In this document: in pieces, positions 21,560-30,645 of the stretch | Position numbering within the stretch: position 1 is the first letter of the stretch | Layout: each line of letters starts with the position of its first letter | Source: Diploptera punctata | Taxonomy: Eukaryota > Arthropoda > Insecta > Blattodea > Blaberidae | Assembly: GCA_030220185.1 (NCBI GenBank) | Contig: JASPKZ010007430.1 | Coordinates: forward strand, 1,315,501-1,379,500 | Reading direction: 5' to 3' | DNA length: 64,000 nt | Program-made: the position numbers and the translations under genes | Notes under the pieces: generated by a model | The model's database searches: none | Told to the model about the DNA's origin: nothing | The model's input: the letters and a program-made list of their open reading frames with translations, nothing else

Positions 21560-22450
21560 AATGACGTATCCTTTCAATCTTGTTATGAAATATTCTTTCA
21601 GAAGTATCCGTTTGCACCATCCAACTGTCATCAGTTAACATGGCAGCACTCCACTTCCCTTTCCACACTGTCCCTTCATAGAAGCACTAACAACGTATGT
21701 CGTTCACATCGCCATAATTTGAATAGAATAATTCCCCGTATAATGCAAAAAAAAAAAATTATTTTAATGGCATATTGTACCACAGTTCTTATACGAGTTC
21801 ATCAGATCTTATATAAATTCTTTGAAATTTGAAGCTTCAAAATTACCCAGAAAATGATATGAAAAAAATAACGGATTCCCATGCTGATTTTCCTTGTCAC
21901 TTACATCTGCTTTAAACTCGTGGTCCTTAAAAAGTCCTCTGATTTGTGAACTAACAAAGTACCTGCCTTCAGCAAATTCCGTAGGAATTATTGAAGTTGT
22001 TCTCTTGAAAACATTATTTTATTTTTTAACTAATATTTAATGGTCCTACTTAAGAAAAGTAATATCGAGTTAGCTAACGAACAAAATCGGACCATTAGGA
22101 ATGGAGGTTCTCCAGAAGCGAAATTTTAAAATTTGCTCTAGCTGCCGCAATTTTCGACTTTTCATAACGAAATTCAGTATACTGTTTGCCATTGAAATAG
22201 AATGTTAAAAATACTCTCGAAAACTCGGCGAAATTGGACTATAGGAGTGGTAGATTACAAGGAAGCCGTAATTCGAAAATAGCTCTAGCGGCCTCCATCT
22301 TTGTTTCCTCGCAACGTAGCATAGGATATAATTACCGGTAACAAAATAAAGATATACCCCATAAACCACCAAAATCGGACTAAAAATTCGATTTGCTGAG
22401 GAATTAATTTCCTTTACTCATTTCCAGTGTGATGAACTTTTACTATTTCG
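21560..22450. other. Unassigned AT-rich repeat-like region
   Basis: Shares loose motifs (TAGCTAACGAACAAAATCGGAC, CTCTAGCKGCC) internally and with 18680-19380. No coding potential recognised. Confidence 0.35.
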
Positions 22451-22451
22451 A

Positions 22452-22551
22452 AACTGACTCTAGCTAATGTTTCACGCAAAAATCTACATGCAAAGCTTAA
22501 ATCAAAAATGTCATAACTTCCAATTTGACATTTAGTGGTGGGACCAAAAAC
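22452..22551 (-). repeat. ~100-bp segment shared with foldback core
   Basis: The reverse complement closely matches the core (23293-23389) of the foldback element: CCACCACTAAATGTCAAATT, GGAAGTTATGACATTTTTG and AGCTTTG..TGTAGATTTTTGCGTGAAA are all present. Here it lacks the long arms. Confidence 0.8.
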
Positions 22552-22575
22552 ATTTGATTGGTTTTATCAAATATT

Positions 22576-22800
22576 GGGGCATGATGTAGCGTAGTTGCTT
22601 AAGGCAATACACTGCAAGCCGGAAGGCAGAGTTCGAGTCCTGGTGGAGTCAGTATTTTTAAACTGGCCTAAAACCTCCTGGCGACATCGTGGCCCTTGGT
22701 TCAACTCTTCATGAGAATCCACTGAAAACAATTCCGGAGGTTCAGGATCAGGAAGCTTTTCGCCAAAAGGTACAGGCGAATTCACTATTGTCTAAGGCAC
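22576..22800 (+). mobile_element. SINE-A, old copy
   Basis: Head TGTAGCGTAGTTGCTTAAGGC, B box AGTTCGAGTCCTGG, then TTTTTAAACTGGCC and AACCTCCTGGCG as in the clean SINE-A copies. The 3' half has decayed. Confidence 0.65.
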
Positions 22801-22942
22801 GTGAAACATGAAATTGAACATTGATACTTTGAAATCAATATTAGGGTTATCTGAGAGTGAATCACTTGTACAACAGGGAAAAATATTCTAGAAACTTATG
22901 TAAATATTTTCAACACTACTATTAAGTACACAATCATTTCAA

Positions 22943-23105
22943 GATTGTCACCGTGGCGTATTCGGTCGATTCCCTATCTTCCACTCCGGCGCCGTGGTAC
23001 AAGACTTTATACCTCCACTTTGGAAACAGAGAGTATCCTGTGCTTGTGTGAAATGAGAAATAATGATAAATAATAAACAACGTAGGGAACGAAACTAAAA
23101 AGGGC
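22943..23105 (+). mobile_element. SINE-F, old copy
   Basis: CACCGTGGCGTATTCGGTCG and CTTCCACTCCGGCG match the head of the minus-strand copies at 27345 and 48241. CTGTGCTTGTGTG corresponds to their CCTGTCTTGTGTT. The B box is lost. Confidence 0.55.
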
Positions 23106-23176
23106 TTAATGTAATGTAATGTGATCTAATGTAGGCCTTTTATAAGATTCATGATGTGTTCCGTTGAGGTATTATT

Positions 23177-23507
23177 CAAAATTAAAATATAAAATTATGG
23201 AATATTCACCTGATAGGTCCATCTCCTCAACATAATTAATTATTTAACTGTAGCGCTTTCGGGACTTGTACCATCATCGGCAGGATTCAAACGTTTTTGC
23301 TCCCACCACTAAATGTCAAATTGGAAGTTATGACATTTTTGTTTTAAGCTTTGGATGTAGATTTTTGCGTGAAAAGTTAGCTAGAGTCAGTTTTGAATCC
23401 TGCCGATGATGGGACTAGTCCCGAAAGCGCTACAGTTAGATAATTAATTAAGCTGAGGAGACGGACCTTTCAGATGAATATTCCATAATTTTATATTTTA
23501 ATTTTAA
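23177..23507. repeat. Foldback element with ~116-bp arms
   Basis: Arms 23177-23292 and 23390-23507 are reverse complements with scattered mismatches and one-base gaps. Both carry ACTGTAGCGCTTTCGGGACT and the poly-A/T-rich outer end. The ~97-base core duplicates sequence at 22452-22551 in the opposite orientation. No coding. Confidence 0.85.
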
Positions 23508-23674
23508 TGTAGGCCTAATTGACAAAAAAAGTGTATTCTTAAATTCATTTCAAAAATGTAATTCAAATTCTAAATGGTAAAACTAATAATGAAATATTTC
23601 ACAAACACTTTTAATCGCGGTAGTCGCTTGATTTCCGGTATTAATACACTATTTTAAAGAATATTATTTTACAG

Positions 23675-23777
23675 TGGGAAATAAAAAAACACTTTGCCCA
23701 GGAATCTTGTCCCACCGGGATCAAACCCGGGCCTGTTGCGCCTGAGGCAATTGAGTCATCAGTAGACCACAGCTGTG
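23675..23777 (-). mobile_element. SINE-B head fragment
   Basis: The minus strand carries the tRNA-like head (B box GGTTTGATCCCGG) and the GGACAAGATTCCTGGGCAAAG start of the body, then truncates. Diverged. Confidence 0.65.
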
Positions 23778-23779
23778 TA

Positions 23780-24668
23780 CCCTCTGCAGTAGGCCTATAC
23801 AATTTATAAGATAATTGGCCGTGGTAGAATTCCCCTACCTTTTAGTAATTAGGACTTAATGTAGATCCATATTTTAGTGTTGAGAATGAGAGTAAAAAGA
23901 GACGACTTAATCACATTAGCACTTAATTATCCTTTAGAACGAACCCTGTAGAAAATGCTTTCAATTGATGTGCGTTAATTACCGTATCATAAGACACAAA
24001 ATTACAAGAAGCTGATGAAAATACATCACTTGGCTGCTTCGTTAAATTTATTACGAAAAGAGAAAACGTCATCTATCGATTATAAGTTAAATCTCACCTC
24101 TGATTCCTTTATTATGCAATACCTGCATAAAGAACTTTAACCGGTTGTTTTTTTCCAGTGATTGTAACTGTGCTTTAATAAACAAAAAGAAAGTTATATT
24201 TTGGAAAGCATCATATTCTAAGAAATGCCATCTATTAAACGTTCACGACTTTGTTTTCCACAATTCAATAATGGCTCCGGAGAACAAATTGTAACAACAA
24301 TTTTTTTGTAAAGTTTATTTGTACATGCAAAAAGCCATTAAAACCCATTTGAATGTAAAACTCGATTTGCGAAAAAATTATGGTACAGCATTGTTATGGG
24401 CGCTATTCAATTGAGGACCTTGCTAGAAAAATTAACTCTGTTTACTGGTACAATTTTTTCTTTCAATAATCTAAAACTATTTTACACTCTGTGGAACTAT
24501 TACCACAGCCATAAAACTGAGGAAGATGTACGGATTTTTTGCAACACTATGCTGGCTAGACTTATAGGATATAAACATAATTCCTGTCCTCACTGGATGT
24601 TAGAAGAGAATGAAATTTGTAAGTTTTTATTAAATTTTAAATTAGGTATACGATCGTATGTGTATATA
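23780..24668. other. Unassigned stretch with an unrecognised 108-codon frame
   Basis: A plus-strand frame (24396-24722) starts MGAIQLRTLLEKLTLF and contains HWMLEENEICKFLL, but its end lies inside the inverted repeat of the neighbouring transposon. I recognise no domain and would not call it a gene. The rest is featureless. Confidence 0.3.
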
Positions 24669-26346
24669 CAGAGTGTATCAAGAAGGATGGCGCAAACTTA
24701 CATAGTTGAAAGTACACAATAATAGAAGCAACAATGTCTCAGTAAACATGGGTCCGCAAATGAGCCGTTTGCGAGATAATTATTAATGTATGGCTACAAG
24801 CTGCCACTGACTTCATTGTAAACATCGTCCTAGTTAGTAGTACAAATTAATTTGAAATTAGACTTTACTATTAATTTTTCATCTCATTTAGTTCACATTT
24901 CACAGTTCACTTCACTTATGGGTTACCTGTTAAAGGAGGTGTTCGAAGTGTCTTCCTTGCATCTGGATGCAATACTGTGCTCGTCTCTGCAATGAATGTC
25001 GAATTCTTCCGAAAGCCCCTAGATCATTTCTGAATTCTTGACAAGCATGTACAACTCTCTGCTCCAGTTATTCAACCGTGTTAACGGGTGCGCTGTACAC
25101 TTAGCTTTTGAGGTGACACCAGACACAAAATCCAAAGGATTTAGATCAGGTGATCTTGGAGGCCAAGGTACAGATCCGCCTCGACCTATCCATCTATGGC
25201 CGTATCTGATCGTTAGATGCAGTCTCACAGCAGCAGCAAAATGTGCCGGAGCTCCATCATGCATGTACCACAAACTCCGACGTTGTTGAAGGGGAACATC
25301 CTCAAGCAATCCTGGAAGATGACGCTGCAGAAACCTAAGGTACCTTCGTACATGAAGTTTTCGTGGAAGAATGTGTGGCCTAATGAGATGATCACCTAGT
25401 ACCCCTAACCACATATTCAGTGAGAAACGGTGCTGATGTGGTGACTCATTAACAGCATGTAGGTTTATTTCACACCAAAAAGTGCATTATGATAATTAAA
25501 AACACCATCGCGTGTGAATCCTGCTTCGTCTGTAAATAAAATGTTACATGCGAAACGAGGGTTGAATACAGTCTGTTGTTGCATCCACTGACAAAACATC
25601 ACTCTAGGAACAATGTCCGCATCATTGAGACATTGAACTCGTTGGAGGTGGTAAGGGTACAGTAAATTGCGCTGTAAAATTCTCCATACACTACTGTGGC
25701 TTAGTACAGGCACTTGTGTGGCAATTCTTCTCGTCGAGGTTCCTGGAGAGAGCTGTACTGTTTCCAACACCATATCCTCAACTTTAGGCGTAATTCGAGC
25801 AGGTCTACCTTCTGCTCTGCCATGTGCAAAACCCCCATTTTCTCTCAGGCGCTGATGGACCCTTGTAAATGTACGACTTTCGGGGTGTCTTCGATCAAGA
25901 TATGTTTCTTGGTACAAGCGTGCAGCCATCCGTGCATTGTCATTAGCCCTACCGTACATGAAATGCATATCCGCATACTCTTCGTTACTGTAAGGTTCCA
26001 TTGTAACTACAACACAGCACAAGGGGCACTCCTCAGACGAGACTGATACCTTTTGAGACTGTGTACTGTATCCGTCCTGTACGTTCTGCGTGTATGGTTT
26101 GATTACAACTCCACCTCTCGGCAATGTTCAGTTTTGAAAACAAAGAACATAGGACGGTTTCAAATGCGCAAGGAGTAAACCGAACGATGTTACAAACAAT
26201 GGCGTCAGTGGCGGCTTGTAACCATACATTCGTAATTATCTTGCAAACGGCTCGTTTACGGACCCATGTTTACTGGGATATTGTTGCTTCTATTATAGTG
26301 TACTTTCAACCATGTAAGTTTGCGCCATCCTTTTTTATACACCCTG
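24669..26346 (-). mobile_element. Full-length Tc1/mariner-type transposon, inactive
   Basis: Long terminal inverted repeats of about 165 bp (24669-24835 and 26180-26346) start CAGAGTGTAT and CAGGGTGTAT and share GGATGGCGCAAACTTACAT and AACATGGGTCCGYAAA. TA precedes the left end; the right flank reads CA, so the expected TA duplication is imperfect. The single gene inside, on the minus strand, is frameshifted (separate entry). Total length is 1678 bp. Confidence 0.85.
24930..26001 (-). pseudogene. DDE/D transposase with DUF4817-type helix-turn-helix, two frameshifts
   Basis: Likely start is the Met at 26001 (MEPYSNEEYADMHFMYGRA). An N-terminal helix-turn-helix of the insect DUF4817 type contains NARMAARLYQETYLDRR, followed by GRPARITPKVEDMVLETV and SSVWRILQRNLL. 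Catalytic acids: Asp in LFTDEAGF, Asp in YMHDGAPAHF, Asp in PRSPDLNPLD, with 36 residues between the last two. One single-base indel in a T-run near 25486 and one near 25130 break the frame. Two in-frame stops follow in the C-terminal part, which otherwise ends CIQMQGRHFEHLL at 24930. Such transposases cut and paste via a TA target. It sits centrally between the long inverted repeats, as expected. All three catalytic residues survive, so inactivation seems fairly recent. The T-run indel could also be a sequencing error. Confidence 0.85.
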
Positions 26347-26354
26347 CACATATG

Positions 26355-26437
26355 ACATGATAAGAAAAATAAATGCCTGGACGGGATTTGAGTTCCGGGT
26401 TCAAATCCCGTCCAGGCATTTATTTTTCTTATCATGT
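26355..26437. repeat. Hairpin made of two inverted tRNA-like 3' halves
   Basis: Arms 26355-26391 and 26401-26437 are perfect reverse complements (37 bp) around a 9-base loop. Each arm is ATAAGAAAAATAAATG plus the acceptor and T-arm half of the tRNA-like sequence seen at 4536. The anticodon half is absent. Sequence to the right (TATTAAGCTTGCATTGCTCA) is the flank found at 5350-5375, so this belongs to the same cassette family. It begins 8 bases after the Tc1/mariner end. Confidence 0.9.
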
Positions 26438-26504
26438 TATATTAAGCTTGCATTGCTCAATGTCAAAAATTTAATTATAACATATATATAATATTACATT
26501 TAAT

Positions 26505-26668
26505 ATTGCTTTGAGCGCATACCAAGACGAATGTATAATTATAAACCAAAAGGGAGAAGAATGTTGGGAAGACCATTGAAGAGATGGAAGGACCAATTCG
26601 ACCTATAATGAGATCGGAACAGGCCATTGGGCTTAATCCTTGTTGTTGATGATGATGATGATATTTAA
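26505..26668 (+). mobile_element. LINE-beta 3' end
   Basis: Encodes a short RRMLGRPLKRWKDQF stretch, then GAGATCGGAACAGGCC and GGGCTTAATCC, with a (GAT)n tail. 5' truncated; coding remnant of about 30 residues. Confidence 0.65.
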
Positions 26669-26669
26669 T

Positions 26670-27340
26670 ATTATGTAATTATTATAGAAACGAGCAGCTA
26701 TGTTAACGTTTAGTAATTAAAATGTTCTCTGGGTATGTTATGTCCTACAGGGTAAGATGAAACATAGGGCTGTCATCTTGAGGATTAATCATCAATTCCT
26801 CCACATTCATTAACCCCAAGTGGAGGGTTGCCTCTTCTTATCCGATAAGAACGTTAGTGAATTTTCCCCGTATCCCCGTAAATTTGACTTCACATTCTTC
26901 CTTAAAGAATAAGTAGCCTCTTCCGTATACTAATATCTGTTGAGGTATTTACACTCTGTGCAAGGTGCGATTCCATCGGTGACAGTCGCCCAAAATTATA
27001 CAGACGATGTTCTATGTGACCTTCGCTTCTTCACCTCTTATTTACCCAAATGGTAAAATAAAGGTTGGTAGACAGAAGACAAACAGGGACGAAGCTGAAG
27101 GAGTCTCTAAAAGTCTCATGTTACCCAAACTAAAATAGTATGTTATGTGTGTGATGAAAGTAGCAATAAAGTAATATTTAAAAGTAAAAAAAAAAGAAAA
27201 ATGTTGTTTCTACTCACTTTATTAATTCATTCGTTGGGTTGCAGCAATCATGATTCTTGTACTTGCTGTGGAGGAGTGGTTTATTTTGCGTTGTTGAGCG
27301 ACAGTTTCACTCCAAGGCTTGCTACCATTGCGGCTTGTAG
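26670..27340. other. Unassigned stretch
   Basis: No recognised feature. The plus-strand frame from 27147 runs into SINE-F and is not a gene. Confidence 0.35.
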
Positions 27341-27344
27341 CATT

Positions 27345-27562
27345 CTCTTTTTTTTTTTTAGCTTTCTCGTTTTTCTTCCGTTTACACTGTTATTCCTTTT
27401 CGTTTTACCTTTGTTAACCCTTTTATCTTATTTACACATACAAACACAAGACAGGACACACCCAGACCCAAGGTGGAGATTTAAAATCCCCTATCCCGCC
27501 GGGAATCGAACCCGGTTCGCCGGAGTGGAAGGTAGGGACTCTACCGACTACGCCACGGCTGA
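27345..27562 (-). mobile_element. SINE-F
   Basis: On the minus strand: head CCGTGGCGTAGTCGGTAGAG, B box GGGTTCGATTCCCGG, then GATTTTAAATCTCCACCTTG, CCTGTCTTGTG and a body ending in an A-run (T-run at 27349-27359). About 220 bp. Same family as 48241-48470. Confidence 0.75.
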
Positions 27563-27564
27563 AT

Positions 27565-29210
27565 CTGGACTCACTCATAGTCCCCAGTAAATTATAACTA
27601 GCATTGCCATTGAAGACAAGATTGACTCTAGTGTTAAAATAATGAGACCGAAACAAACCTTATAAGGCTTAGTACATGAGGTTGTTCATGGTGATTTTGA
27701 CGTTTCTTTAATAACACAAAATGAGTGAAGCACAAAAAAAAAGTCAACCCTAATCTGGGAAAGAAATATTCACTGCCTACTAGCAAAATGTCTTTTGTAT
27801 AAATTGTGAGATACTTGAGCATGCTAGATTACATGGATGCACAGAGGGGCAGGTGCTCATAAAAACCTAGCAGACATTCTAAAAATGAAAAAAGTGCTGG
27901 GGCTAATATCTTTAATAGTTCTAAACATGGGATGACCTGCAGGAATATATTCTAACATGTCGCATTGCTAGGGATGTTCTCCTCAGTTCTAGGACCTGCA
28001 ATTCATGTATTGTCTTAGTAGCAATAATGACGTTTATTTATATTTGTGGCGTTAATACTTGAATGTTTTAGTTATGGAACTTTCAAATTCAGGTACGTAT
28101 TGATATTTTAGGACTGATAAAGCAATATTTAACCTTTTGAGAACAATATAAATGGACTACAAAAAAATCACTTTCTTTTTTTGCATTGATGTGCTATTTT
28201 TTTAAACATTGTCATTTTAACCTTATTCCAAGGCAGTCAACGATTCCGGTCTTATTTTTCTTAAAAAGTAGCGATTCGAGATTATAAGGCGTCTGCTTTT
28301 GCTGCTAGTTTTTGCTACTTCCTTCGCTAGATCATTGTTTTATAAAAACAAAACTCAAATCAGGTGGTAATGCCTTCAGTATTTCTGTTTATTACAGGCA
28401 CAATCTCAAACTAGATTTTTATGAATAGGACAGAACTCGTTATATGATGAGAAGATTTGAAAATCCAAGATATCCATGAAAAACGTAATATCTTGACCGC
28501 AGAACTCAAGTAAGAAACCAAATTTAAACATAGCATTTTAATGAATTGACTTGAAGCAAACATTATCTCATTTTAAGCCACCATGTAAGTACCGGGTCAA
28601 AGGCATGCAGAATAAATGAAAATTTGAAAAATCACATGAAGATTACCTAGATGCTTCAATTATATTCGTGCAATATACAGAGAGAAAAAAATATAGTTGC
28701 ACGGAGATTTCATTTCAATCGAGTTCTGACAGAACAAAACGACATAAAATGTTTGAGACAGTCCTTATCAACTTCCGTCTTAACTTACGCCATAAAAATG
28801 AGCTTAAGAGTCGAAGGGCAGTTGGTGACTTTCACGGTTCTGAGGAAAAATTACACCTCGAAACGTGATCAAAAATACAAGAGGGGGCTACAATAAGTGA
28901 TTTGAACCAAGACAGGTTATTATGTATGATGAAGATGCTCTGATTGTTCTAACGGAAGTAAAATTATCTAGACATCAATTGACGTTATAAGGGTAAATGA
29001 CCCTGAAAAATTTACTTCGTATAAAACTCTTCATGCAGCAAAAAGTCTTGTTATCCAAAATATATAGAAGCAACCTGAAGTTATACTCATGCTCCTTTGA
29101 AAGCTTTTCTTGACCAAATTATCGAGCGCCTGTTTTTTTACACCGCTACCTGTAATTGAGCATTTTCAGATTGAGGATAACGATATTTTATTTAAAAAAA
29201 ATTATTTTGG
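27565..29210. other. Unassigned stretch
   Basis: Plus-strand frames at 28651-28896 include SVLTYAIKMSL and FTVLRKNY, faintly like the LTYG..ETW region of LINE reverse transcriptases. This is too weak to call. No other feature recognised. Confidence 0.3.
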
Positions 29211-29213
29211 GGG

Positions 29214-29332
29214 GTTTCCGCGTCAAAGATTCGATGTTTCCAACGTTTCGACACGATCCCACGGATGTGGGATCATGTCGAAACATTGGAATCGGTGGCC
29301 AGAGGGCAATCTTGAAACTTTGACGCGGAAAA
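29214..29332. repeat. Imperfect inverted repeat
   Basis: TTTCCGCGTCAAAG at the left pairs with CTTTGACGCGGAAA at the right. The inner segments CGTTTCGACACGATCCCAC and GTGGGATCATGTCGAAAC pair around a few bases. The middle contains an unpaired insertion (GTGGCCAGAGGGCAAT). Confidence 0.75.
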
Positions 29333-29361
29333 CGAAGAAACCTTTCTTAATTAAAATTATA

Positions 29362-29763
29362 TCCATCGCCGTGGTCTCGAGGTAGCGTGCTGCCTTGTCT
29401 CACAGCGGGCCCGGGTTCGATCCCGGTCGGGGCAGTTTTTCTGGGTGAGGTTTTTATCGGGTTTTTTTCTCACCTGTAAGACAAATGCCAGGAAAACTTT
29501 AAGGCCCGAACGGTCCCCGAAATCATATGGCCATCATCATCATGCGTATCCTTATCATTATTATCATTATCATCATCATCCTTCACCGGTGTGGAAAGCA
29601 ACGGGAAGCTACCACACCTACAATTCCCTGGTAAAGCTGCAAGCATAGCATGAAAATGCTATGATTGCAGTGATGGACCTGCCCTCGGGCAAAATTAATA
29701 TGGATGGATGGATGGATGGATGGATGGATGGATGGATGGATGGATGGATGGATGGATGGATGG
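29362..29763 (+). mobile_element. SINE-B, tail type 1
   Basis: Head CGCCGTGGTCTCGAGGTAGC with B box GGTTCGATCCC, the GGGTGAGGTTTTTATCGGG/CTCACC hairpin, an (ATC)-rich linker, then a tail with CTTCACCGGTGTGGAAAGC, CTACAATTCCCTGGTAAAGC and CTGCCCTCGGGCAAAATTAAT, ending in a long (GGAT)n run (29700-29763). This uninterrupted copy is the reference for the MITE-split copy at 37258. Confidence 0.85.
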
Positions 29764-29993
29764 ATATCCGCCAAATTCTACAACACACACACGCATATAT
29801 ATTATGACATTCTCTTCGGTACTCAGCGGTAAGTAGGCCCGGTATCAGCGCTTGTCATTCCTAGTGATTCCTTGCCGACAAAGACGCAGAACATTGTTAT
29901 ATATTAGTAGAGGATTATGACCCTTTAGGTCTTCCGAATTTGTTAGCCTGTGATTTTTTTAATGCGAAAATAAAAAAAATAAAGTATACAAGG

Positions 29994-30000
<7 letters not shown>

Positions 30001-30041
<41 letters not shown>

Positions 30042-30645
30042 TATTTATTCTGGCAGAGTTAAGGCCATAAGGCCCTCTCTTCCACTCAACCAGCACAAAT
30101 ACAAATAAATATTTGACAAATATAGATATACACTATACTAATTATAAACAGTTAAAGATACAATAAATGTAGCAATGTAAATTTCATGTACAAACAACAT
30201 TTTATAGGGTAATAACAATAATGATACGATAATAATAATAATTATTATTATAATTATAATTATAATGATGATATAAGTATGATACATTATACGAGAAACA
30301 CCAATTAATATGTATACCTTACACTGGATAATAATGAAGTCGAGTTTAGAGCAAATATAAATTTAGATTTCTTTTAAAACATGCCAATGTCCGGCAGCCC
30401 CTTATTTCTTGTGGTAGGGAATTCCAGTTGAGAGAAGTGAAGATGGTATATGACATGGAGTGTTGTGATGTCCTATGTTGCGGTATATTGAGCAAGAGAC
30501 TATGTTGTGATCTTGTGTTTAAGTTATGGTTTGAAGATAGATACTGGAAACGGGATAAATAATTGGGAACCGAGGTATGTAGGATCTTAAATAAGAGAAT
30601 TAGACAGTGCGATTTTCTTCTCTCTTTTAGATGTAGCCATGACAT
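30001..30645 (-). mobile_element. LINE-gamma 3' end with (TAA)n tail
   Basis: On the minus strand a 99-residue frame (30346-30645) is the C-terminal end of a non-LTR reverse transcriptase of CR1/L2/Jockey-like type: SWLHLKERRKSHCLILLFKI, NLNTRSQHSLLLNIP, SLNWNSLPQEIRGCRTL and FKRNLNLYLL. A 3' UTR follows, ending CTGCCAGAATAAATAAAG and an (ATT)n tail (30001-30040). It butts against LINE-alpha at about 30645. Confidence 0.8.

Noticed and set aside
24396..24722. 108-codon frame as a host gene
   Set aside because: Its last third lies in the inverted repeat of the Tc1/mariner element and the rest has no recognisable domain or flanking gene signals.
27147..27590. 147-codon frame with an apparent hydrophobic segment
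   Set aside because: The hydrophobic run comes from the T-rich body of SINE-F, and the same peptide-like text appears at 48112-48648 over another SINE-F.
29700..29763. (GGAT)n array as a possible CRISPR-like or satellite array
   Set aside because: Simple tetranucleotide tail of a SINE-B copy with no spacers.
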